Positions 38,746 through 45,769 of a DNA stretch of 64,000 nt are shown here, one piece after another. Within the stretch, counting starts at the first letter, position 1. Every line of letters starts with the position of its first letter. The stretch comes from Streptomyces sp. RKAG290 (GTDB lineage: Bacteria > Actinomycetota > Actinomycetes > Streptomycetales > Streptomycetaceae): contig NZ_JAJOZC010000001.1 in the NCBI RefSeq assembly GCF_023701695.1, positions 6,819,894-6,883,893 on the forward strand. Reading direction: 5' to 3'. Below the pieces are notes generated by a model, which did no database searches, was not told where the DNA came from, and was given only the letters and a program-made list of their open reading frames with translations. Made by a program: the position numbers and the translations under genes.

Positions 38746-38805
38746 ATGAACGCTGTTTCCCAGTGGGTGCTCCCCTTTCGTGTCACGGTCGGGCGATTGA
38801 CGTAG
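38746..38805 (+). CDS. 19-codon upstream frame with a very strong ribosome site
   Basis: ATG 38746 follows GAGGAGGTGA by five bases, about the best Shine-Dalgarno in the window. It encodes MNAVSQWVLPFRVTVGRLT and stops at TAG 38803-38805, 48 bases before the hydrolase ATG and in the same reading frame. It may be a leader peptide that controls the hydrolase, or the eroded start of an older, longer gene. No family is known to me. Confidence 0.45.
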   Translation: MNAVSQWVLPFRVTVGRLT

Positions 38806-38853
38806 ATGTCGCCGGGAGCCCGCCTACCAAGGCACTTCCGAAAGGCATCACTT

Positions 38854-39609
38854 ATGTACTCTCTGCAGTTCACCGCCGAGTCGTCATCGAACGGCATGCT
38901 CCAACGCGAGTTCACCATGGGCGACGTCCCCGGCGTCCTCTGGTCGCCGACAGCCGGCGTGGCCGGTCGCGCGCCTCTGGTGCTGATGGCCCATGGCGGC
39001 GGCAACCACAAGAAGCACCCGGCGATGGCGGGCCGCGCGCAGCGCGTCGTGACGGGCTGTGGCTTCCACGTCGCCGTCATCGACGCGCCCGGCCACGGTG
39101 ACCGCCCCCGCTCGGCGCACGACGAGGAAGAGATCGCCGAGTTGTACCGGGCGAGGGCGGCGGGCGAACCGGAAGGCCCGGTCGTCGTGCGCTACAACGA
39201 CCACTTGGCGCAGCTCGCCGTACCCGAGTACCGGGCGACCCTGGACGCCCTCCAGGAACTCCCGGAGATCGGCGCCGACGGACCGGTCGGCTTCTGGGGC
39301 ATCAACATGGGCACCGCGATCGGCGTACCGCTGGTGGCGATCGAGCCCAGAATCACCGCTGCGGTCTTCGGCCAGCACTGGCCCGATGTCCTGGCCGAGA
39401 AGGCGAAGCGGATCAGCATTCCCGTCGAGTTCGCCATGCAGTGGGACGACGAGCACATCTCGCGCGAGGAGAGTCTTGCCCTGTTCGACGCCTTCGCCTC
39501 GAAGGAGAAGTCGCTGCACGTGAACTCGGGCAGGCACAAGGAGTTGCCCCGGTTCGAGGCCGACAGCGCGGTCCGGTTCTTCGCCCGGCACCTAAGGGCT
39601 GTCCCGTAA
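38854..39609 (+). CDS. Alpha/beta hydrolase with Asn at the nucleophile position; end formed by a MITE
   Basis: 251 aa from ATG 38854 (GAAAGG upstream). The fold is clear: PLVLMAHGGGNHKKH (oxyanion region), VAVIDAPGHGDRP, and the nucleophile elbow GFWGINMGTAIG. The usual elbow is GxSxG; here residue 151 is Asn (AAC) where Ser (AGC) is expected. The acid (MQWDDEHISRE) and His (NSGRHKELP) regions remain. The last codons (RAVP and stop) lie inside the inverted repeat of the adjacent MITE, so the original C-terminus has been replaced. Catalytic activity is doubtful. Confidence 0.8.
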   Translation: MYSLQFTAESSSNGMLQREFTMGDVPGVLWSPTAGVAGRAPLVLMAHGGGNHKKHPAMAGRAQRVVTGCGFHVAVIDAPGHGDRPRSAHDEEEIAELYRARAAGEPEGPVVVRYNDHLAQLAVPEYRATLDALQELPEIGADGPVGFWGINMGTAIGVPLVAIEPRITAAVFGQHWPDVLAEKAKRISIPVEFAMQWDDEHISREESLALFDAFASKEKSLHVNSGRHKELPRFEADSAVRFFARHLRAVP

Positions 39610-39794
39610 TCCCTGGCGGGCGCACGACGACAGCTACTTCCCCAAGCTCTCGGCTGCGCTCGAGCAGGGGAGGCCCCACTCTCGCCGCGTTGTCGGAACG
39701 CCCGAATACATCCAGTATGCGGACGCCCCTCCGCCTTGCGATGCGCCGCATCTGACGCCGCGCGCTGATCCACCAGGGATTACGGGACAGCCCT
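39595..39794. mobile_element. 200-bp MITE with 22-bp perfect terminal inverted repeats
   Basis: The ends 39595-39616 (AGGGCTGTCCCGTAATCCCT + GG) and 39773-39794 are exact reverse complements. TA stands directly outside both ends (39593-39594 and 39795-39796), consistent with a duplicated TA target. The 156-base interior has no transposase. It looks like an internally deleted insertion sequence, moved in trans by a transposase elsewhere. The family cannot be set from the window alone. Confidence 0.85.
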
Positions 39795-39840
39795 TAGGCG
39801 GAGCCGCCACCGTACCGGCCTGACCTGACCTGACCTGTGC

Positions 39841-39878
39841 GGTTGCGGCGCCCGGCTCGCCGGCCGGGTGCCGCAACC
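39841..39878. terminator. 16-bp hairpin after the MITE
   Basis: GGTTGCGGCGCCCGGC and GCCGGGTGCCGCAACC pair with one G-U around a TCGCCG loop. It is probably the original terminator of the hydrolase gene, now separated from it by the MITE. Confidence 0.75.
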
Positions 39879-40047
39879 CATGGGCGCCGGTCGACCCTGC
39901 GCGGCGGGACAGACCTTAGGCTTCTCGCGGACCCGGCAGGACTCGGACGGTGGTCTCTGCACGCTCAGCCACCTCCGCGCGAGTATCAAGATCACTACAG
40001 GACATTCGAAGTGTCAGACGGGTCTTGCAGCTGGAGAGAAAGCGGTC

Positions 40048-41214
40048 GTGGTGCGGGAACAGTGGCGTGCGGCAGTGCGGTGGCTGGGGTGGGAAGGCGC
40101 GGCTGTGGCGCGCACGGCCGGTTCCGCGGTCAGGTATTCGGGGCCCGAGCGCGACGCGATGGTGCAGTCGCTCAAGGCGGCAGTGGCGGCGATAGCGGCT
40201 TGGGCCCTGACCGGGTGGTGGCTGGATGCGCCGCTGGCCCTGATGGCGCCGTGGACGGCCATCCTGCTCGTCATGGGCACCGTCTACCGCTCCGTGTACT
40301 CCGGGGCGCAGCAGTTCGTCGTCATCGTGGTGGGGACGCTGTGGGCGTCGGCGGCCATGGCCGTCACCGACGATTCCACCCTGGGCGCCATGGCGCTGAC
40401 GCTGCCGTTCATGGTGCTGCTCGGCAACTACCGTCGGCTTGGAAGTCAGGGCATCTACGGAGCGACCACCGCGCTCTTCGTCATCACCTACGGCGCGTCG
40501 ACCCTGGCCGACGTCGGTCACCGGTTGCTGGAAACACTGATCGGCGCGGTGGTGGGCGTTGCCGTCAACGCGTTCATCCTTCCGCCGGTCCACCTGCGAA
40601 GCGTTCGGGACAACCTTCACGCGTTGGCACGCGAGAGCGGGGATCTGCTGACCACCGTCGCTCAGGGCTTGCGCGAGGAGGGCGGGCTTGCGGGTGCCGG
40701 AGGCTGGCATGACCGCGCGTGCCGCCTCGGTCAGACCGTGCAGGCCCTGGCGGACGCCCGGCAGTGGAGGGCCGAGAGCTATCGCTTCAACCCCGGCTGG
40801 CGCATGCGCCGAAGAGGCCTTCCGCCACCCCCCGTTCGCATCGACGCGCTCTGGGAGCGCGTAGGGGCTCACCTCGTCGCCCTCACCCGGACGCTCCGGA
40901 ACGCTGCCGGTGAGGACGCCCCGCTCACCTCGCCCTCACAGGCGTACCTCGCACGATGGGCCGACGTCGCGGAGAGCGCCGGGACCGTGTGCTGCGCGGA
41001 AGCCGAACTCATCGAAGGCGTCGGGACATCGCAGGCGCTGCGGGACCAACGCGATGCCGCGCTGGAAACCGCGTGGGTGGCGTACGAGGACCTCACCAGG
41101 GACCTGCCGCGGGAAGAGGCGGCGGCGATCGCGGTCGCCGGCGAACTCATCGTCGAGACACAACAGCTTCTGCGTGAGCTGGCGGCGGGCATCGACTCAC
41201 CGCCCGCAGCATGA
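40048..41214 (+). CDS. FUSC/aromatic-acid-exporter-like membrane protein
   Basis: 388 aa from the GTG at 40048, which has GGAGAG upstream. Six hydrophobic segments lie in the first half (AAVAAIAAWALTGWWLDAPL, LALMAPWTAILLVMG, QFVVIVVGTLWASAAMAV, MALTLPFMVLLG, GATTALFVITYGAS, LLETLIGAVVGVAVNAFILP). The second half is helical and cytoplasmic, with RDNLHALARESGDLL. This is the layout of ArAE/FUSC proteins, thought to export aromatic acids or similar compounds. No partner gene is adjacent. Confidence 0.8.
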   Translation: MVREQWRAAVRWLGWEGAAVARTAGSAVRYSGPERDAMVQSLKAAVAAIAAWALTGWWLDAPLALMAPWTAILLVMGTVYRSVYSGAQQFVVIVVGTLWASAAMAVTDDSTLGAMALTLPFMVLLGNYRRLGSQGIYGATTALFVITYGASTLADVGHRLLETLIGAVVGVAVNAFILPPVHLRSVRDNLHALARESGDLLTTVAQGLREEGGLAGAGGWHDRACRLGQTVQALADARQWRAESYRFNPGWRMRRRGLPPPPVRIDALWERVGAHLVALTRTLRNAAGEDAPLTSPSQAYLARWADVAESAGTVCCAEAELIEGVGTSQALRDQRDAALETAWVAYEDLTRDLPREEAAAIAVAGELIVETQQLLRELAAGIDSPPAA

Positions 41215-41386
41215 CGGGTAGCTCCTGCCGAGAAGCCGGCACGGGAAACCGGTGCTGGAAGTCGGCGCAATCGGCGGTGCGGGCGGGCAGGCGTCCCGTG
41301 CGGCGGAAGCACTTGGAGAATCAAAGGGAATCGAACGGGTATGCGTTCCAGGTCCCTGTCCACCACGTTCGAGACGGTGCAAGACT

Positions 41387-41578
41387 ATGAAGATGACCGG
41401 AAATGAGAAGAAGAACCGCTTCTGTCTGGCATGCGGGACGCCCGCCGGTGATGCAGCCATATGTGAGCATTGCGGCGTCGCGCTGGACCTGCCTGACGAC
41501 GCGGGGCTCGTGGAGGACGAAGGCGCAGCCGCGCGGCACGTCTTCGAAGAGGGCGAGGAGCAGCGGCGGCAGGCCTGA
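41387..41578 (+). CDS. Small zinc-ribbon protein
   Basis: 63 aa. Two CxxC knuckles (FCLACGT and ICEHCGV) 11 residues apart would bind one zinc. The tail is acidic (DDAGLVEDEGAAARH). The ATG at 41387 has only a weak ribosome site, and ATG at 41393 is possible. Function unknown; such ribbons often bind nucleic acid or a partner protein. Confidence 0.55.
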   Translation: MKMTGNEKKNRFCLACGTPAGDAAICEHCGVALDLPDDAGLVEDEGAAARHVFEEGEEQRRQA

Positions 41579-41713
41579 ACGGAGCTGGAGTCCCGTGCCC
41601 CGGTCGACGGGAAGCGGCCTGCGCGGCCGGCGCGCGGGCAACTGCGAGAAGGCACCGGCCCAAGGCGGTCCAGGCCGGTCAGGGCTGGTACGAACGAGCG
41701 AACCGCCGCACGA

Positions 41714-42289
41714 TCATTGCTCGCCGGCGTTCGGGTCCCACGTCGGGGAATCCGGAACCTCGGCGACCTGGCGCAGCGTGCGGCCGGTGCGTGCCGAGCG
41801 AGCGCGCCGCGGGTCGGGACTGCCGCCGCCACTCTTGCCCCGCCCGGAGCCGGTCCGTACGAGGAGCCAGGTCGGCTTCCTGGCAGAACTGCCGCTCTTC
41901 TCCTCACGGCCGTGGAACCGGGTGAGTGCGAACCGGCCGCGCAGCTTCTCGCCGTGCAGATCGAACGTCGCATGGCCGTTTTCCAGGGCCTCGTCGAACG
42001 GGACGGGCCGGTTGCGCTTGTCGTGGCTGGTCGGACGGTAGGTGCCGTGGTCCCAGACGATCACGGTCCCGCCGCCGTACTCACCCTCGGGAATCACTCC
42101 CTCGAAGTGCCGGTATTCAAGGGGATGGTCCTCGGTGGGGATGGCGAGCCGCTTGTCGCGCGGGTCTGTGGAGGGACCCTTGGGGACGGACCAGGACTTG
42201 AGTACGCCGTCGACCTCCAGGCGGAAGTCGAAGTGCATCGTGCTCGCGTCGTGAATCTGCACGACGAAGCTGGGTTCGCCGGCCGGCCT
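41714..42289 (-). CDS. LigD-type 3'-phosphoesterase domain, 5' end lost
   Basis: About 190 aa. It carries FVVQIHDASTMHFDFRLEVD, the LKSWSVPKGPSTDP motif, EDHPLEYRHFEGVIPEGEYG and VIVWDHGTY, with the metal-binding His and Asp of bacterial NHEJ phosphoesterase domains. The tail GRTLRQVAEVPDS is the normal C-terminus. Upstream of about residue 10 the frame runs into sequence antisense to the LigD polymerase fragment and offers no suitable start codon. It therefore seems cut at a rearrangement point near 42285. Confidence 0.65.
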   Translation of the reverse strand, partial: RPAGEPSFVVQIHDASTMHFDFRLEVDGVLKSWSVPKGPSTDPRDKRLAIPTEDHPLEYRHFEGVIPEGEYGGGTVIVWDHGTYRPTSHDKRNRPVPFDEALENGHATFDLHGEKLRGRFALTRFHGREEKSGSSARKPTWLLVRTGSGRGKSGGGSPDPRRARSARTGRTLRQVAEVPDSPTWDPNAGEQ

Positions 42290-42290
42290 G

Positions 42291-42713
42291 ATGACGACGG
42301 GCTCGCGTGGCCTGCACGTCGTGGTTCCGCTGAGCCGGCGCGCAGACGCGCAGGACGTTCTGACGTTCGCCCGCACTGCCGCGGAGACGCTGGCGGCGAG
42401 GTACCCGAAGGACCTGACCACCGAGCCCCGCAAGGACGCGCGCAAGGGGCGGCTGTACCTGGACGTCGCGCGCAACGGCTACGCCCAGACGGTGGTGGCC
42501 CCCTTCGCCGTCCGTGCCAGGCCGGGCGCACCGGTTGCTGCGCCGCTGGACTGGGACGAACTGGACGCTCCCGGCCTGACTGCCCGCCGATGGACCCTGC
42601 GGGACCTCGGCGACCGCCTCGACAGGGGCCCGTGGGCGGGGCTCAACCGCCATGGGCGCGGCCTGACCGCAGCGGCCAGGCGCCTCAGGGGCTTGCGGGG
42701 GAGCGCGGGGTGA
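42291..42713 (+). pseudogene. C-terminal half of a LigD-type polymerase (primase) domain
   Basis: 140 codons match the second half of the NHEJ polymerase domain: LMTTGSRGLHVVVPLSR, LTTEPRKDARKGRLYLDVAR, NGYAQTVVAPFAVRARPGAP and PLDWDEL. The natural C-terminus is present. The first half, with the catalytic Asp residues, is missing; in its place, on the other strand, is the phosphoesterase domain. No ribosome site precedes the ATG. It cannot be an active polymerase. Confidence 0.7.
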
Positions 42714-42808
42714 TGGGCCGCCTGACCGTGCACGGGGCGATGGCCGCTTGATCGTTTCGGCTCGGGCGTTGCCTGGCCGACCGGCGCGGCGGGGGCGACG
42801 ATGGAGAT

Positions 42809-43363
42809 ATGGGCAGGACGGCACTCATCGTCATCGACATGATCAACACGTATCAGTACCCTGACGCGGATCTGGTCATCCCCGCAGTCCGCAAGGCCCT
42901 GCCTGCGATGTCGCGGCTGCTGGAACGGGCCAGGGCTGCCGGCGTCCCGGTGATCTACGCCAACGACAACTTCGGCGAGTGGCGTTCGCACCACGGTGAG
43001 ATCGTGGAAAAGGCGCTCTCGGGTCAGTACGCCGATCTTGTCGAACCTGTCCGGCCGGACGGGGATTCGCTCTTCGTGGTCAAGGCGCGACATTCGATAT
43101 TCTTCGAGACGCCTCTGGCGTATCTCCTGTCCCAAATGGGTGTGCAAGAGGTCGTCCTGGCCGGCCAGGTCACCGAGCAGTGCGTGCTCTACTCGGCGCT
43201 CGACGCCCACATCAGACATCTGGACGTGGTCGTTGCCGAGGATGCCCTCGCGGCCATCCACGACGACTTGGCGCAGGCGGCGCTGCGGATGATGCAGCGC
43301 AACATGGGCGCGAAACTCATGGCCGTGGAACGGATCGAGTTCCGGGGGGAGGCGGAGGCGTGA
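42809..43363 (+). CDS. Isochorismatase-family cysteine hydrolase
   Basis: 184 aa. The catalytic triad is in place: Asp in ALIVIDMINTYQ, Lys in FVVKARHSIFF and Cys in VLAGQVTEQCVLYSALDA. This fold covers nicotinamidases, N-carbamoyl hydrolases and others, and the substrate cannot be chosen. It stands alone, facing the small gene that follows. Confidence 0.88.
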   Translation: MGRTALIVIDMINTYQYPDADLVIPAVRKALPAMSRLLERARAAGVPVIYANDNFGEWRSHHGEIVEKALSGQYADLVEPVRPDGDSLFVVKARHSIFFETPLAYLLSQMGVQEVVLAGQVTEQCVLYSALDAHIRHLDVVVAEDALAAIHDDLAQAALRMMQRNMGAKLMAVERIEFRGEAEA

Positions 43364-43386
43364 ACCTTCAGCCCGGCCCCGTTCCG

Positions 43387-43542
43387 TCAGTCCTCGCTGC
43401 GAACGATGTTGTCCTCGCCGGCGCCGGACTCGGGGGTTTCGAGCTTCGTTTCGGGATCCACGGCCGCGGGGCGGCATGTTCTCACCCGCTCGTGGACGGG
43501 GACGGGGTGGCTTATCGGATCGGTGTAGGTCCGCGTTTCCAT
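43387..43542 (-). CDS. 51-aa polar protein of unknown function
   Basis: ATG 43542 has GAGAAGGAGAAAGCC just upstream, a strong ribosome site. The product (METRTYTDPISHPVPVHERV, then polar and acidic to IVRSED) has no membrane segment and looks disordered. It is convergent with the isochorismatase gene and divergent from the HhH gene. The ribosome site is the main support. Confidence 0.55.
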   Translation of the reverse strand: METRTYTDPISHPVPVHERVRTCRPAAVDPETKLETPESGAGEDNIVRSED

Positions 43543-43678
43543 GGCTTTCTCCTTCTCGAATGCCTCGCGGTGGTTCGTCTTATTCTGACCGGGTACCCCA
43601 TCGGGATGCAGGCATGCGTGGCGGGAGCGCCGGCGATATTCGACGTACTGAATCGAGCGATCCGGAGGACGCCCTGAT

Positions 43679-44290
43679 ATGTCCCGCGACTTGACGGTCA
43701 AGGAATTGCTGGAGGAGCACGGCCGGACATATGCGGAGGAGGCCGGTATCCGGCTGAAGAACACGCCCGCGCCGTTGTATCAATTGCTGACCCTGTGCCT
43801 TCTGTTCTCCGCTCCGATCAAAGCCGATATCGCCGTAGCCGCAGCCCGGGAGCTGTTCGCTGCCGGTATGCGCACGCCGCAGGCCATGGCGGAATCCGCC
43901 TGGCAGACTCGGGTGGATGCGCTCGGCCGCGCACACTACCGTCGTTACGACGAGAGCATGGCCACCGCGCTGGGGGCCGGGGCGCAGCGCCTTGCCGACA
44001 GGTACCGCGGCGACCTGCGACGGCTGCGCGAAGAGGCCGGGGGAGACCCGGAGCGCATCCGGGAACTCCTTCAGCAGTTCCCCAGGATCGGTGCGGTGGG
44101 AGCGGACATCTTCAGCCGCGAGGCACAGGGCATGTGGCCCGAACTTCGTCCGGCGTTCGATGCGCGGGCACGCGACGCCGCCGTGGAGCTCGGACTCCCG
44201 AAGACCCCCGCGGGGCTGGCCCGTCTCGTGGCGGACGATGACCTTCCGAGGCTGGCGGCCGCATTGGTCCGCAGCGGTCTGGGGAACTGA
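43679..44290 (+). CDS. HhH-GPD/endonuclease III-like protein
   Basis: 203 aa, all helical. It has LYQLLTLCLLFSAPIKADIA near the N-terminus, like the helical entry of endonuclease III, and a helix-hairpin-helix element LLQQFPRIGAVGADIFSREA (about 128-147). I see no iron-sulfur cysteine cluster, and the catalytic Lys/Asp pair of glycosylases is not obvious. It may be a degenerate DNA-binding relative. Actinobacterial homologues are usually annotated 'endonuclease'. Confidence 0.75.
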   Translation: MSRDLTVKELLEEHGRTYAEEAGIRLKNTPAPLYQLLTLCLLFSAPIKADIAVAAARELFAAGMRTPQAMAESAWQTRVDALGRAHYRRYDESMATALGAGAQRLADRYRGDLRRLREEAGGDPERIRELLQQFPRIGAVGADIFSREAQGMWPELRPAFDARARDAAVELGLPKTPAGLARLVADDDLPRLAAALVRSGLGN

Positions 44291-44390
44291 AACGCCGAAA
44301 GCTCGGTGCGGGGAGCCCCCCGACCCGTCGATGCCGCCATGGCGCGAAGACGCACCTGGAGCGGCCGCTGCACCCCGTGAGCCGTGTGTC

Positions 44391-45482
44391 TCAGCCCTGG
44401 GTCCTGGAGACGCAGTCGGCCACGACGGCACCCAGGCTTCCGGCGCGTGTGAGCGCCTCGCGTTGGGTCCGCGCGCCGGTTCCGCGTTGCAGGACGTTCT
44501 TGAGGGCCTTCTCGGCCGAGCCGAAGTCGTCGGTGTCCTCCAGGGCGGCCCGGACGTGTGCGAGCAGGGCGCCGATCACATCCGCCGCGGGCTCGGGGCG
44601 CATGGTGCGGGGATTGAGCAGCCGGCCCTCCAGCCCTGACCGCGCGGCCTGCCAGGCGGCCATGCGCAGAACCCCCAACCCGCTCGGATCCGGTGGGCCG
44701 CCGGCCCGCCATTCGCGGGCCGCCGTCTCGACGAGGCCGCGTACCAGCGTGGCAAGCAGCACGGTGTCGGCCGGGTCCAGACAGACATCCGCCACTCTGA
44801 CCTCGACCGTCGGGTACCGGTGGGAGAGCCGGGCGTCGAAGTAGATCATTCCCTTGTCCCGCAGGACCTCCGTGTCGACGAGCGCCGAAACCTGTTGGTG
44901 GTACCGGTCCGCGGAGCCGAAGACCTCGACCGGCCCGGCCGAGGGCCACCGGCCCCAGACCCTGCTGCGATAGCTGTGGTAGGCGGTGTCCTGGCCCTGC
45001 CAGAAGGGGGAATTGGAGGAGAGTGCCAGGAGCACGGGCAGCCACGGACGCATGCGGTCGATGACCCCGACGCCTTCCTCGTCCGATTCGACCGACACGT
45101 GTACGTGGCAGCCACAGGTCAGCTGTTCCTGGACGGTCAGGCCGAACTGTTCGGCCAGCCACTGATGGCGTTCTCCCGCCCCGATCGAGGGGCTGACCGG
45201 CAGGGGGGAACTCGCCAGAGCCGCCACGGCTGCCCCGGCCTGCGCGGCGCTCTGTGCCGCCTCGGCCCGCCAGCGCAGGATCTCGTCCGCCAGTTCACCC
45301 ATCGTGCTGCGCGGTTGGGTGGCGAACTCCATCTGCTGAAGGTGCAGCTCCGACTCGAAGGCGGAGTCCCCTTCCGCGCGGCCCTCCGCGAGTGCCAGCA
45401 CCGCCGTCGACAGTGCCTGTGGCTCACCACTTTGCCCGTCGACGAGCAACAGCTCCTCCTCGACACCAACGGTCCGCACCAT
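44391..45482 (-). CDS. GCS2-type glutamate-cysteine ligase-like (YbdK family) enzyme
   Basis: 363 aa from ATG 45482, with GGGAG nine bases upstream, where the usual opening MVRTVGVEEELLLVD lies; an ATG at 45545 would add 21 residues. Motifs are ESELHLQQMEFATQP, CGCHVHVSVESDEEGVGVID and RVWGRWPSAGPVEVF. This is the carboxylate-amine ligase group of the GCS2 family, which joins an amino acid to a gamma-carboxyl group using ATP. In Streptomyces, which uses mycothiol, the real substrate is not known. Confidence 0.88.
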   Translation of the reverse strand: MVRTVGVEEELLLVDGQSGEPQALSTAVLALAEGRAEGDSAFESELHLQQMEFATQPRSTMGELADEILRWRAEAAQSAAQAGAAVAALASSPLPVSPSIGAGERHQWLAEQFGLTVQEQLTCGCHVHVSVESDEEGVGVIDRMRPWLPVLLALSSNSPFWQGQDTAYHSYRSRVWGRWPSAGPVEVFGSADRYHQQVSALVDTEVLRDKGMIYFDARLSHRYPTVEVRVADVCLDPADTVLLATLVRGLVETAAREWRAGGPPDPSGLGVLRMAAWQAARSGLEGRLLNPRTMRPEPAADVIGALLAHVRAALEDTDDFGSAEKALKNVLQRGTGARTQREALTRAGSLGAVVADCVSRTQG

Positions 45483-45769
45483 CACGTCTCCCAGCCACTC
45501 GCCATCAGGCGCGCTTCCGCCATTTTTTCGCCGTCGCCCTGTCATGCCCTCGATGTGGCGAAGGATGCCGGCGGCGCACACGGGATATCGAACTGCGCCA
45601 CTCGGACACCCTCTCCGTCCGCGCCCCGGGCGAGGAACCCGACAGACCTGAGGCTCCTGCGGACACCGACTGCCGACGCGACGTCCTGGACCACGTGGTT
45701 CAGCCCGTCTGCCGTGTGGAGTGCGCCGGTCGACCGCTTGATCGTCCCCGTCCGGGGTAGCGAAGTGAA

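Noticed and set aside
39817..39837. Short tandem repeat CCTGA x3
   Set aside because: Three copies next to the MITE; too short to assign any role.
45546..45769. Open frame antisense in the divergent region upstream of acyl-CoA oxidase (reads DGLNHVVQDVASAVG)
   Set aside because: A weak resemblance to a VOC-type start cannot be supported; the frame has no start signal and runs antisense into the oxidase gene.
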